Assembly: GCF_018275325.1 (NCBI RefSeq)
Contig: NZ_JAGVQR010000001.1
Coordinates: 558,001 to 622,000, forward strand
Reading direction: 5' to 3'
DNA from: Nocardioides palaemonis
GTDB taxonomy: Bacteria > Actinomycetota > Actinomycetes > Propionibacteriales > Nocardioidaceae
DNA: 64,000 nucleotides
The notes beneath the pieces are model-generated. The model was not told where the DNA came from. It saw nothing but the letters and a program-made list of their open reading frames with translations, and searched no databases. The translations under genes were made by a program, and so were the position numbers. Each line of letters opens with the position of its first letter. The first letter of the stretch is position 1. Below, piece by piece: positions 52,219 through 60,850 of this stretch.

Positions 52219-52440
52219 TAGAGTTCTCGGGTTGCCTCGGCGAGGGAGCCGGTCGAACGACCAGGACTCCGTGATCGACAGGGCCGGACCAGCCACGCTG
52301 CGCCGCGCTCACGATCCGGAGCGCGGCGTTCGTCGTCTCCGGACCCGCCGAGCCGGCCGCACCGGCCCCCTCACGTACGGGGTCACTCGAACCCCGAAGC
52401 ACCACCCCCGCCACCGTCCCGCCACCCTCCAGGAGGACCC
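52219..52440 (+). promoter_or_regulatory. Promoter and long structured leader of rplY
   Basis: TAGAGT (52219-52224) is a likely -10, giving a leader of about 210 bases before ATG 52441. It contains a perfect 10-bp hairpin CGCCGCGCTC (52301-52310) with 52319-52328, and a 6-bp hairpin CGGGGT (52378-52383) with 52391-52396. It ends in CCTCCAGGAGGACCC, where CCTCC could pair with the AGGAGG ribosome binding site. No reading frame in it is convincing. It may be an autoregulatory ribosomal protein leader. Confidence 0.5.
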
Positions 52441-53133
52441 ATGTCTGCCCCCGAGAAGATCGCCGCCGAGGCCCGCACCGAGTTCGGCAAGGGCGCCGCC
52501 CGCCGGATCCGCCGCGAGCACAAGATCCCGGCCGTCGTCTACGGCCACGGCAACGAGCCGACCCACCTCATCCTGCCCGGCCACCAGACCATGATGGCCC
52601 TCAAGCACGGCGGTGCGAACGCGCTCCTCGCGCTGCAGATCGACGGCAGCGAGCAGCTCGCCCTGACCAAGGACGTGCAGATCGACCCGATCCGCCGCGT
52701 CATCGAGCACATCGACTTCGTCTCCGTGAAGCGCGGCGAGAAGGTCACCGTCGACGTCCCCGTGCACGTCGTCGGCGAGGCCGGCCCGGACACGCTGGTC
52801 GTGACCGAGAACGCCGTCGTCTCCGTCGAGGCCGAGGCCACCCACATCCCGGAGGCCTTCGAGGTCTCCGTCGAGGGCGCCGAGGTCGGCACCCAGGTCC
52901 TCGCCAAGGACCTCGACCTCCCGTCCGGCGTCACCCTGCTCGCCGACGAGGAGCTGCTCATCGTCAACGTGACCGAGCAGATCTCCGCCGAGGCGCTCGA
53001 GGCCGAGCTGGCCGAGGCCGAGGCCGACGCCGGCATCGAGCACGACCCGTCCGACGAGGAGATCGCCGAGGCGCAGGAGGAGGCCAAGGCCGAGGACGCC
53101 GCCCAGGACGCCGAGGGCTCCGACTCCGAGTGA
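52441..53133 (+). CDS. rplY: 50S ribosomal protein L25 / general stress protein Ctc
   Basis: This 230-residue protein is the long Ctc form. The N-terminal L25 domain (residues 1-95, [24 protein letters not shown]) binds 5S rRNA. The C-terminal TL5 domain (about 96-185) and a very acidic Glu/Ala/Asp tail follow. It is followed by a 22-bp hairpin and pth, the usual rplY-pth order. Confidence 0.96.
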   Translation: MSAPEKIAAEARTEFGKGAARRIRREHKIPAVVYGHGNEPTHLILPGHQTMMALKHGGANALLALQIDGSEQLALTKDVQIDPIRRVIEHIDFVSVKRGEKVTVDVPVHVVGEAGPDTLVVTENAVVSVEAEATHIPEAFEVSVEGAEVGTQVLAKDLDLPSGVTLLADEELLIVNVTEQISAEALEAELAEAEADAGIEHDPSDEEIAEAQEEAKAEDAAQDAEGSDSE

Positions 53134-53139
53134 CCCCCT

Positions 53140-53189
53140 GCTGACCGGGCAGTTCCTCGCGCCGCGACGCGAGGAACTGCCCGGTCAGC
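53140..53189. terminator. 22-bp perfect hairpin between rplY and pth
   Basis: Arms 53140-53161 and 53168-53189 pair perfectly with a 6-base loop. The right arm is partly repeated just after (CGAGGAAGTGCCCG at about 53200), which may be a remnant of another copy. It would reduce read-through from rplY into pth. Confidence 0.8.
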
Positions 53190-53227
53190 GCATTTCAGCG
53201 CGAGGAAGTGCCCGCTCGACTGATTGG

Positions 53228-53839
53228 ATGCAGGACGTGACCCAGCAGCAGGACCCCGAGCAGAGCGGCGCCTGGCTCGTGGTCGGCCTCGGCAACCCGG
53301 GTCCGGCCTACGCCGGGCACCGCCACAACATCGGCTACCTGGTGGCCGACGAGCTGGCCTCCCGGATGGGCAGCCCGTTCCGGAGCCACAAGTCCGGGCG
53401 TGCCGACGTCGTCGAGGGACGGCTGTCGATCGGCGGACCGCGGGTCGTGCTGGCGCGCCCCCGGGCGTACATGAACGAGCTCGGTGGGCCGGTGAAGGCG
53501 CTGGCGACCTTCTACAAGGTGTCGCCCGACCACGTCATCGCGATCCACGACGAGCTCGACATCGCGTTCGGCACGCTGCGGATCAAGCTCGGCGGCGGCG
53601 ACAACGGGCACAACGGGTTGCGGTCGATGCGCTCCTCGCTCGGCACCGGCGACTTCCACCGGGTACGCGCCGGCATCGGTCGCCCGCCCGGGCGTCAGGA
53701 CGTCGCCGACTTCGTGCTGTCGAACTACTCGACCGTCGAGCGCAAGGAGCTGCCGTTCCAGGTCTCCGACGCCGCCGACGCGATCGAGACGCTGATCACC
53801 GACGGCCTCGAGAAGACCCAGCAGCGCTTCAACTCCTGA
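53228..53839 (+). CDS. pth: Peptidyl-tRNA hydrolase
   Basis: This 203-residue protein has [20 protein letters not shown] with catalytic H33, [22 protein letters not shown] and the [12 protein letters not shown] segment. It releases tRNA from stalled peptidyl-tRNA. The first 14 residues ([14 protein letters not shown]) are a non-conserved extension; GTG 53237 is an alternative start. Confidence 0.96.
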   Translation: MQDVTQQQDPEQSGAWLVVGLGNPGPAYAGHRHNIGYLVADELASRMGSPFRSHKSGRADVVEGRLSIGGPRVVLARPRAYMNELGGPVKALATFYKVSPDHVIAIHDELDIAFGTLRIKLGGGDNGHNGLRSMRSSLGTGDFHRVRAGIGRPPGRQDVADFVLSNYSTVERKELPFQVSDAADAIETLITDGLEKTQQRFNS

Positions 53840-53849
53840 GCCCGGTCGG

Positions 53850-55913
53850 TCAGGCCGGCGGCAGCACCACCGTCCACATGAGCGCCCGGCCCGAGGCCAG
53901 CGACGAGGTCGCCGCCAGCGCGGGGACCGTCCCGGCCGGTACGTCGCCCTGGTCGCCCGCGACGGTGGTCAGCAGGCCGGTCCCGGTGCCGGTCGTCGAC
54001 GCGCGGCCGGTGAGGGCGGGCGGGAGCGTCCAGCCGTGCACGCTGCCGGTCTTGTCGGCGTAGTGGCGCAGCACCCGCGAGCCCGGCAGCGCGACGCTGG
54101 CCGCGGGAGCGCCGTGGGTGGTGGTGAAGGCGGTCTCGGCTCGCCCGACCGCGGTCGGCGCGCCGGCCCCGGCGTAGGCCAGGAGCACCAGGCTCGCCTT
54201 GGACGTGGCGTCGAGGGTGAGCGTGAGGGTCGTGCCCGGGAGGGCCGCGCCGGCGGTGCGGGTCAGGATCCACGACCGCAGGTCGGTGCCGTCGGACACC
54301 GTCGACACGAGGGTCCAGCCCGTCGGCGTCGTCAGCGTCGCTGCCCGGTTGGTGGTCACCAGCAGCACCAGCCGGTCGGTGGCCTGCACGGTGGCGGGCA
54401 CCGCGACCTGCGGCCGTGCGGTGCTCGAGTCGGAGGTGGACGACGCGCGCCAGACGGGGCCGGCGGGTGGCGGCGGTTCCTCGGCCACCGTGACCGTCCG
54501 GACCTGCGTGGCGCTCGCGCCCTCGTCGTCGGTGACCGTGAGCCTCACGTCGTAGGTGCCGGCCGCGGCGAAGGTGTGGGCGACGGTGGAGCCGGTGGCG
54601 GTGGCGCCGTCGCCGAAGGCCCAGTCGAGGGAGACGAGCGCGCCCCCGTCGGGGTCGTTCGACGCGGACGCGTCGAACGTGCACGACAACCCCTGGCAGG
54701 AGGACGTGAACGACGCGACCGGGTCGCTGGGCGGCGGGGGCCCGGTCGGGGACACCAGCACGACGGAGTACTCCTGCCCGCCGCCGCCCGCCAGCGTGGC
54801 GCCCGTGATGCCGGGGACCAGCACCGGGGTGGAGCGGTTGGTGGTGGTGCCGTCGCCGACCTGCCCGGCGTCGTTGGCGCCCCACGCCATCACGTGGCCG
54901 TCGGCGAGCACCGCGAGGCCGGTGTCGCGGCCGGAGCCGATCGACACCACGGACGACAGGGAGCGTACGGCGACGGGCCGCGACCGGTTGGTGGTCGTGC
55001 CGTCGCCGAGGTTGGCGCGGTAGTTGCGGCCCCAGGCGAGCACGGTGCCGTCGGTGCGCAGGGCGTAGGAGTGGTGGGCGCCCGCGATCACCTGGGTGAT
55101 GCCGGTGGCGACCTGCACGGGCGAGGTCCGGTCGGTGAGGGTGCCGTCGCCGACCTGGCCGTAGTCGTTGGACCCCCACGCCCAGACGCTGCCGTCGGAG
55201 CGCAGCGCGAGCCCGTGGTCGCGGCCGCCGGCGATCCCGACGACCGACGTCAGGCTGCCGACGCGGACCGGGGTGGTGCGCCGCACCAGCGTGCCGTCGC
55301 CGAGCTGTCCCTCGTCGTTGCGGCCCCACCCGACGACCGTCCCGTCGGCGCGCAGGGCGTACGACATGTCACGACCGCCGGCCACGGCGACCGCGTCGCT
55401 GATCCCGCTGACCGTGACGGGCGAGCGGCGCAGCGTGGTGGTGCCGTCGCCGAGCTGGCCGTCGGCGTTGAGCCCGAAGGTGCGCACGGTGCCGTTCGCG
55501 AGCAGCACGACCGTGTGGTTGTGGCCGGTCTCGACGGCGCTCGCGCCGGTGATGCCGGGCACGCGGGTGGGGGAGGGCAGGTTGGCGGTGCCGCCCGTGC
55601 CGAGCTGACCCTGCTGGTTGCTGCCCCACGTCCACACGGTGCCGTCGGAGCGGAGCGCCGCGACGTGCTCGCGGCCGCCGTGGAGGTCGACGACGTCCGA
55701 GAGCCCCACCACGGGGCCGGGGGTCGTACGGGCGGTGGTGGTGCCGTCGCCGAGCTGGCCGAAGCCGTTGCCTCCCCAGGTCCAGGGGACGCCGGCCGGG
55801 ACCGGCGCGGCAGGCGCAGGGGCGGCGGCGAGCAGCCCGAGCGCCAGGAGGGCCGCGGCCCCTCCGGCACCGGCGCGTCGGTGCAGGGTGGTCGCGGCCC
55901 TCCCGGTGGTCAT
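53850..55913 (-). CDS. Exported RCC1-repeat, PKD and novel-domain protein
   Basis: This 687-residue exported protein has a signal peptide (basic start, hydrophobic AAALLALGLLAAAPAPA, cleavage near residue 38). About seven RCC1-like repeats follow to residue 395 (WTWGGNGFGQLGDGT, WGSNDYGQVGDGT and so on), predicted to form a beta-propeller. A PKD domain (about 400-485) has the Cys pair CQGLSC and WAFGDG. Residues 486-687 are a copy of the domain shared with two neighbouring proteins. No sortase motif or membrane anchor is seen at the C-terminus. Its ATG is one base from the stop codon of the 1605-residue protein, so it is translated from the same message. Confidence 0.9.
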   Translation of the reverse strand: MTTGRAATTLHRRAGAGGAAALLALGLLAAAPAPAAPVPAGVPWTWGGNGFGQLGDGTTTARTTPGPVVGLSDVVDLHGGREHVAALRSDGTVWTWGSNQQGQLGTGGTANLPSPTRVPGITGASAVETGHNHTVVLLANGTVRTFGLNADGQLGDGTTTLRRSPVTVSGISDAVAVAGGRDMSYALRADGTVVGWGRNDEGQLGDGTLVRRTTPVRVGSLTSVVGIAGGRDHGLALRSDGSVWAWGSNDYGQVGDGTLTDRTSPVQVATGITQVIAGAHHSYALRTDGTVLAWGRNYRANLGDGTTTNRSRPVAVRSLSSVVSIGSGRDTGLAVLADGHVMAWGANDAGQVGDGTTTNRSTPVLVPGITGATLAGGGGQEYSVVLVSPTGPPPPSDPVASFTSSCQGLSCTFDASASNDPDGGALVSLDWAFGDGATATGSTVAHTFAAAGTYDVRLTVTDDEGASATQVRTVTVAEEPPPPAGPVWRASSTSDSSTARPQVAVPATVQATDRLVLLVTTNRAATLTTPTGWTLVSTVSDGTDLRSWILTRTAGAALPGTTLTLTLDATSKASLVLLAYAGAGAPTAVGRAETAFTTTHGAPAASVALPGSRVLRHYADKTGSVHGWTLPPALTGRASTTGTGTGLLTTVAGDQGDVPAGTVPALAATSSLASGRALMWTVVLPPA
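53853..54458 (-). other. Novel shared domain, copy 1 (RCC1 protein, residues 486-687)
   Basis: This C-terminal segment aligns by eye with the copies at 55918-56547, 57061-57690 and 62242-62872. It shows a V-VP-T-----DRLVLLVTTN strand, TPTGWTLVST, SLVLLAYAG, HYADKTGSVHGWTLP and a final ALMWTVVL strand. It is about 200 residues, all beta by appearance. Confidence 0.75.
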
Positions 55914-55914
55914 C

Positions 55915-58900
55915 TCAGCGGTCCAGCCGGAGCAGGATCGTCCAGGCCGTCGCGCTGGCGGAGGCGCTGTCGGCCGTCGCGGTCAGCGGTCCGTAGGGTC
56001 CCTCGGCCAGTGGCCCGCCGGAATCGGCGAGCACGCTGCAGACCCGTCCGGCGTTGGCGCCGCAGATCGCCTGGCGCGCGGTGACCCCACCCGGCAGCGT
56101 GAAGCCGGTCGTGGCGGACGACTTGTCGGCCCAGTAGGACACCGCCCAGTCGCCGGCCCCGGCCTGCACCGTCGGCGCCGTGTGGCCGGCCCGGACGACC
56201 GTCTCGGCGCTCGGCACCACCTGCGGGGCGAGCATGTCGCCGCTGTAGGAGGCCACGGTGAGGGTGTACTTCGCGGCGGCGTCCATCGCGAACCGGACGG
56301 TCCGGCCGCCGTCGCCGGCGGCGGCGGTGCGGGTCCAGACGAACGTCTTCATCGTCCCGGAGGTGGCGGTGTCGGCCAGCGTCCAGCCGGTGACGCCGCT
56401 GCTGGGGTCGCCGGGGACGCGGGTCGCGTCGTTGAGCGAGAGGACCAGCACCATCCGGTCGCCGGCGGACGTGCCGGCCGGGACCACCACGTTGGGCGTG
56501 GAGACGTTGCCCTGGTTGGCGGTGCTGCCGACCAGCGCGATCGGCCGGATCGCGACCGGCGCGACCGAGCGGGTCGCCGACGCGGTGGCGAGGTCGTTGT
56601 CGCGGACCGTCAGCGCGGGCGTGTACGAGCCGCCCGCGGCGTAGGTGTGGGTCGTGGTCGCGGAGTCCGTGACGTCCACCGACCCGTCACCGAAGTCCCA
56701 GGCGTAGGACGAGACGAAGCCGTCGGTGTCGCCGGACCCGCTGGCGTCGAAGGTGCACACGAGGTAGCGGCAGGTCGTGGTGAACGCCGCGGTCGGCGGG
56801 GTGTTGGTGCGGGTGACCTGGACCGTCCGGACCAGCGACCCGGTCGCGCCCTCGTCGTCGGTGACGGTGAGGGTGACGTCCCACGTCCCGGAGCCCGCGA
56901 AGGTGTGGCTCGGGGTGCGACCGGTGGCCGTGGCGCCGTCGCCGAAGTCCCAGGCCCACGACGTGACGGACCCGTCGGCGTCGGTCGAGCCGGAGGCGTC
57001 GAAGTCGCAGGCGGTGCTCGTGCACGTGGAGGTGAAGGCAGCCGTCGGCGCCTGGTTGGCCTCGACGGTGCGCAGCACGACCGACCAGGCCGTCGCGGTG
57101 GCGTTGGCGGTGTCGGCCGTCGCGACCAGACCGCCGTACTGGCCGGTCGGGACCGCCCCGGCGGAGTCGGCCCACGAGCTGCAGACGTGGCCGGTGCCGG
57201 TGCTGCAGACGGCGTGGCGCCCGGTCACCGAGCCCGGCAGCGTGAAGCCGGTCGTGGCGGCGGACTTGTCGGCCCAGTAGGACACCACCCAGGCGCCGGC
57301 AGGGGCGTCGACGAGCGGAGTCGCGTGGCCCGCGCGGTTGACCGTCTCGGCCAGGTCGGCCACCACCAGCGCCCCGCTCCGGACGCCGGAGTAGTCGGCG
57401 ACGGTCAGGGTGTACTTCGCGGCCGCGTCGAGCGGGACGGTCACCCGCCGGCTCGCGTCGCCCGCGACGGCGACCTTGCTGTAGAGGCGGGTCTGCATGC
57501 TGCCCGACGTGGTCGTGCCGAGCACGGTCCACCCGGTGATGCCGGTGGGGTCACCGATCACGCGGCTGCTGGAGTTGAGGGTCAGCGCCATCACCAGCCG
57601 GTCGCCGGCCGAGACGGTCGACGGCGTGGTGACGTTGGGCGTGGAGACGTTGCCCTGGTTGGTGGCACCGCCGACGTAGGACACGGTGCTCGCCGCCGGC
57701 GCACCGACCACGACCTTGACGGTCGACGCGTCGTCGGTGGCGCCCTGGTCGTCGGTGACGACGAGGGTGGCGGTGTAGGTGCCGGGGGAGGCGTAGGCGT
57801 GGCTGGTGGTGGCGCCCGAGCCGTGGGCGCCGTCGCCGAAGTCCCAGGCCCAGTCGGTGACGGTGCCGTCGGGGTCGCTCGAGGCGGTCGCGTCGAGGTC
57901 GCAGGCGAGGAACGCGCACGTCATCGTGAAGTCGGCCGTCGGGGCGACGTTGGGCTTGACCACGGTGACCTGCTTCGTGGTGCTGCTGGACAGCCCGCCG
58001 TCGTCGGTGACGGTGAGGGTCACGTCATAGGTGCCGGACGCCGCGAAGTCCTTCTGCGGGGTCGGGCCGCCGGCTTCGTCACCGTCGCTGAAGCTCCACT
58101 CGTAGGACGACACCGTGCCGTCACCGTCGCTCGACCCGGACGCGTCGAAGGTGCAGGAGACGCCGGTGCAGCTGGAGGTGAAGGCCGCCGTGGGCGCGGT
58201 GTTGGGCAGCACCGAGGCGAGGAAGACCGCCCGGCCGCGCCAGTCGATCGACGTGTCGGCGACCGACGAGGTGCCGGTCGGCGCCCCGCCGCTGAAGCCG
58301 ATCTTGAGCAGCTGGCCGTTGGGGGCGTTGACGACGTAGAGCGTGCTCCCGTCGAGGAACATGCCGCGGGTCGAAGCCCAGGCGATGTTGCCGCCGGTGA
58401 CCGTGTTCTCGACGCCGCCGATGATGCCGGCGTCGGGGTTGAACCAGCGCCAGAAGAGCGAGGTCTGGCCGCTGCGCGTGTAGTAGATCCGGCCGGCGGA
58501 GTAGAACATGCCGGTGACCGTGCTGAGCTGGGAGTACCACGTCGGCAGCACGCCGGCGTAGGTCTGGCCGACGGGGCCGCTGCCCGTCTCGACCGTGCTC
58601 CACAGCGGGTCGAGGTAGGGATTGATCGCGGTCGCCGCGCCGAAGCTGGTGCCGTCGAAGGACCGCTTGTAGAGCATGCCGTCGGTCTGGGCGTAGAACA
58701 GCGTGCGGCCGACCATCACGGCGTTGCGGACGTTGCTCCAGTCGAAGGACCCGGTGCTGACGGTGCCCTGCGAGGTGACCGACGTGCCGTCGAAGGCGAT
58801 CACCTTCGCCAGGTTGGCGTTGGAGGCCGCAGCGGTGTTGACGATCTCGATCGCGTTGACCTCCGGGTTGCCGAAGGAGGTGTGGGTGAAGTCGATGTTG

Positions 58901-60732
58901 ACCGTGCCGTCGCTGGTGATGTCGAACGACTTCATCGTGCCGCGGTTGACGCCCGGGTCGACGTTGGGGTCGTAGCTCGACAGCTTGCTCACCCCGTCGA
59001 TGAGGACGTTGAAGCGGCGGGTGGCGACGGACCGGCTGGCGAAGTAGAGCCGCACCTGGGTGCTGGTGCCGGCCGGGACCGGGAACGTCCACTGCATCTC
59101 GTTGCCGCCGGCGGGGTCGTTGCGCTCCTGCGTCCAGATGCCGAGCGGCGTCGAGGCGGGGACGTTGACGAGGCTGGTCGAGGTCAGGGCGCTCCAGGTC
59201 GCGGTGGTGCTGCCGGTGTTGTGCACCGTGCTGGTGGTGCCGTTGTCGGCCGCCCAGTCGGGCCCGTTGTCGGTCGAGGCGATCGCCGCGCCGCCGGCGT
59301 TGACGCGGTAGAGCACGTTGGAGGCCGCGAGCGGGGCGCCGACGTAGACGTTGCCGGGCAGGGAGCCGGAGGCCGTCGACGCGGTGTCGTAGCCCTCGGA
59401 GTAGGGGAAGAACGCGATCCGCGGTCGCTGGTAGCGGCGGTTGCCGATCCAGTCGGTGTCGCTGACCACCCAGAGGCCGGCGTCGGTCTCGTAGATCTCG
59501 TAGGCCGCCTCACCACGCGGGTTGCGGCCCGGGTTCCACCGCAGTGGGATGCCGGTCTGCGGGTCGAGCGCCGAGAGGCCCGGGCGCGGGACGGCGCCCT
59601 GGGCGGCCCGGTCGGAGCCGTTGGGGTTGTTCATCCAGCGGTTGTGGCCGCCGACGTAGACCGCGGCGCGGGTGATCTCGACGCCCCACAGGGTGTCGCC
59701 GCCGGAGTTGGTGACCCACGTCGGCTGCAGGGCGGTGCCGACGGCGTAGGTCTCGAAGCGCGAGGCCGTGTCGCACAGGGTGCCGGTGTTGGGGCCGCCG
59801 GTCGTCGCCACCACGAAGAATGAGCCGTCGGGCGACATCTCGACGTCGCGCATGTAGCTGTCGAAGGCACGCGGAGAGCAGATCGGGGTGTAGCGGGTGG
59901 TGTACCAGTCGGGGGAGACGACCGCGTTCGCGCCGGTCAGGTCCAGCATCACGATCTGGTCGCGGGCGAGACCGCCCACGGTGCGGAAGTTGCCGACCAC
60001 GACCAGGCGGTCGCCCGCCGGCGTCACGCCGGACTCGCGGATGCCGATCGGGGCCTGCGCGCCGGAGCCGCTGTTGTTGTGGTGGCCGTCGACGGTCAGG
60101 TCCATGAACGGGTCGAGCGCACCGGTGGTCGCGTTGAGCGTGCCGAGCTGGCCGTGGGTGACCCCGCCGATCTTGGTGAAGAAGCCGCCGATGAACAGCC
60201 GGTTGTTGGGCAGCAGCTCCATCGTCTCGATGCCGCCGTTGGTCGACGGCGCCTTGAACGAGGTCACCGCCTGCCCGGTGTTCACGTTCAGCAGCTGGAT
60301 GTGGTTGGGGCCCTTGCCGTTGATCTTGGTGAAGTCGCCGGCGACGTAGACCGTGTCGGGCGTCGGGCCGGGCATCAGCTGCTGGACCTGGCCGTCGACG
60401 GTGGGGTTGAAGGTCTGGCTGACCAGCCCGGTGGTGGCGTCGAAGGCGAAGAGGTTCTGTCGCGCGTACGGCGTGCCGTTCATCGGGTCGGCGACCTGGG
60501 TGAACAGGCCGCCGGCGATCATCGTGTTGCCGACCTGGACGATCTTGGACACCTCGCCGTCGAGCACCCACGGCGTCTTCTTGCTCGGGACGTCACCGGG
60601 CATCCGGGTGGCCGCGGGCGGCGCGGCCGCGGCACCGCCGGCGGTGAGCACGGTGGTGAGCGCGGCCAGCGGCAGCGCGAGCGCGACGGCGGACACGAGG
60701 GCGGAGACGAGCGCGGTCAGGCGACGGAACAC
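55915..60732 (-). CDS. Large exported propeller, malectin, PKD and novel-domain protein
   Basis: This 1605-residue exported protein starts at GTG 60732 with AGGAGG 8 bases upstream. After a signal peptide (about 1-37), residues about 45-470 form delta-60/DUF5122-like propeller repeats (AGGLFTQV, VAGDFTKING, IGGFFTKIGGV). About 490-640 is a malectin-like domain (YRVNAGG... WAADNG, RFNVLIDG). A second propeller-like region runs to about 845. Then come two PKD domains, a novel domain (1015-1224), two more PKD domains and a second novel domain (1396-1605). All PKD domains have a Cys pair (CTGVSC, CAFLAC, CTSTAC, CRYLVC) and WDFGDG or a variant. It is probably a secreted glycan-binding or adhesion protein; function unproven. 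Confidence 0.9.
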   Translation of the reverse strand: MFRRLTALVSALVSAVALALPLAALTTVLTAGGAAAAPPAATRMPGDVPSKKTPWVLDGEVSKIVQVGNTMIAGGLFTQVADPMNGTPYARQNLFAFDATTGLVSQTFNPTVDGQVQQLMPGPTPDTVYVAGDFTKINGKGPNHIQLLNVNTGQAVTSFKAPSTNGGIETMELLPNNRLFIGGFFTKIGGVTHGQLGTLNATTGALDPFMDLTVDGHHNNSGSGAQAPIGIRESGVTPAGDRLVVVGNFRTVGGLARDQIVMLDLTGANAVVSPDWYTTRYTPICSPRAFDSYMRDVEMSPDGSFFVVATTGGPNTGTLCDTASRFETYAVGTALQPTWVTNSGGDTLWGVEITRAAVYVGGHNRWMNNPNGSDRAAQGAVPRPGLSALDPQTGIPLRWNPGRNPRGEAAYEIYETDAGLWVVSDTDWIGNRRYQRPRIAFFPYSEGYDTASTASGSLPGNVYVGAPLAASNVLYRVNAGGAAIASTDNGPDWAADNGTTSTVHNTGSTTATWSALTSTSLVNVPASTPLGIWTQERNDPAGGNEMQWTFPVPAGTSTQVRLYFASRSVATRRFNVLIDGVSKLSSYDPNVDPGVNRGTMKSFDITSDGTVNIDFTHTSFGNPEVNAIEIVNTAAASNANLAKVIAFDGTSVTSQGTVSTGSFDWSNVRNAVMVGRTLFYAQTDGMLYKRSFDGTSFGAATAINPYLDPLWSTVETGSGPVGQTYAGVLPTWYSQLSTVTGMFYSAGRIYYTRSGQTSLFWRWFNPDAGIIGGVENTVTGGNIAWASTRGMFLDGSTLYVVNAPNGQLLKIGFSGGAPTGTSSVADTSIDWRGRAVFLASVLPNTAPTAAFTSSCTGVSCTFDASGSSDGDGTVSSYEWSFSDGDEAGGPTPQKDFAASGTYDVTLTVTDDGGLSSSTTKQVTVVKPNVAPTADFTMTCAFLACDLDATASSDPDGTVTDWAWDFGDGAHGSGATTSHAYASPGTYTATLVVTDDQGATDDASTVKVVVGAPAASTVSYVGGATNQGNVSTPNVTTPSTVSAGDRLVMALTLNSSSRVIGDPTGITGWTVLGTTTSGSMQTRLYSKVAVAGDASRRVTVPLDAAAKYTLTVADYSGVRSGALVVADLAETVNRAGHATPLVDAPAGAWVVSYWADKSAATTGFTLPGSVTGRHAVCSTGTGHVCSSWADSAGAVPTGQYGGLVATADTANATATAWSVVLRTVEANQAPTAAFTSTCTSTACDFDASGSTDADGSVTSWAWDFGDGATATGRTPSHTFAGSGTWDVTLTVTDDEGATGSLVRTVQVTRTNTPPTAAFTTTCRYLVCTFDASGSGDTDGFVSSYAWDFGDGSVDVTDSATTTHTYAAGGSYTPALTVRDNDLATASATRSVAPVAIRPIALVGSTANQGNVSTPNVVVPAGTSAGDRMVLVLSLNDATRVPGDPSSGVTGWTLADTATSGTMKTFVWTRTAAAGDGGRTVRFAMDAAAKYTLTVASYSGDMLAPQVVPSAETVVRAGHTAPTVQAGAGDWAVSYWADKSSATTGFTLPGGVTARQAICGANAGRVCSVLADSGGPLAEGPYGPLTATADSASASATAWTILLRLDR
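55918..56547 (-). other. Novel shared domain, copy 2 (residues 1396-1605 of the 1605-aa protein)
   Basis: The signature segments are NQGNVSTPNVVVP, DRMVLVLSLN, GVTGWTL, AAAKYTLTVASYSG, SYWADKSSATTGFTLP and ATAWTILL. It is closest to copy 3, with NQGNVSTPNV identical. Confidence 0.8.
57061..57690 (-). other. Novel shared domain, copy 3 (residues 1015-1224 of the 1605-aa protein)
   Basis: The signature segments are NQGNVSTPNVTTP, DRLVMALTLN, GITGWTVLG, AAAKYTLTVADYSG, SYWADKSAATTGFTLP and ATAWSVVL. It sits between two pairs of PKD domains. Confidence 0.8.
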
Positions 60733-60850
60733 GGGGGTCCTCCTGGAGGTGCGGGAAGGGGCCGAGAGCCACGCGGCAGGTCCGTCGCCGGACCACCCCG
60801 GGCATCATTCGAGCGGCTCGACCGCCCGAACGGGTGGGCGGTCGGGGGAC

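Noticed and set aside
55618..59823. A 1401-codon open frame on the plus strand
   Set aside because: It is antisense to the exported propeller and RCC1 proteins; its translation is Arg/Gly/Val-rich shadow sequence with no domains, as expected in very GC-rich DNA.
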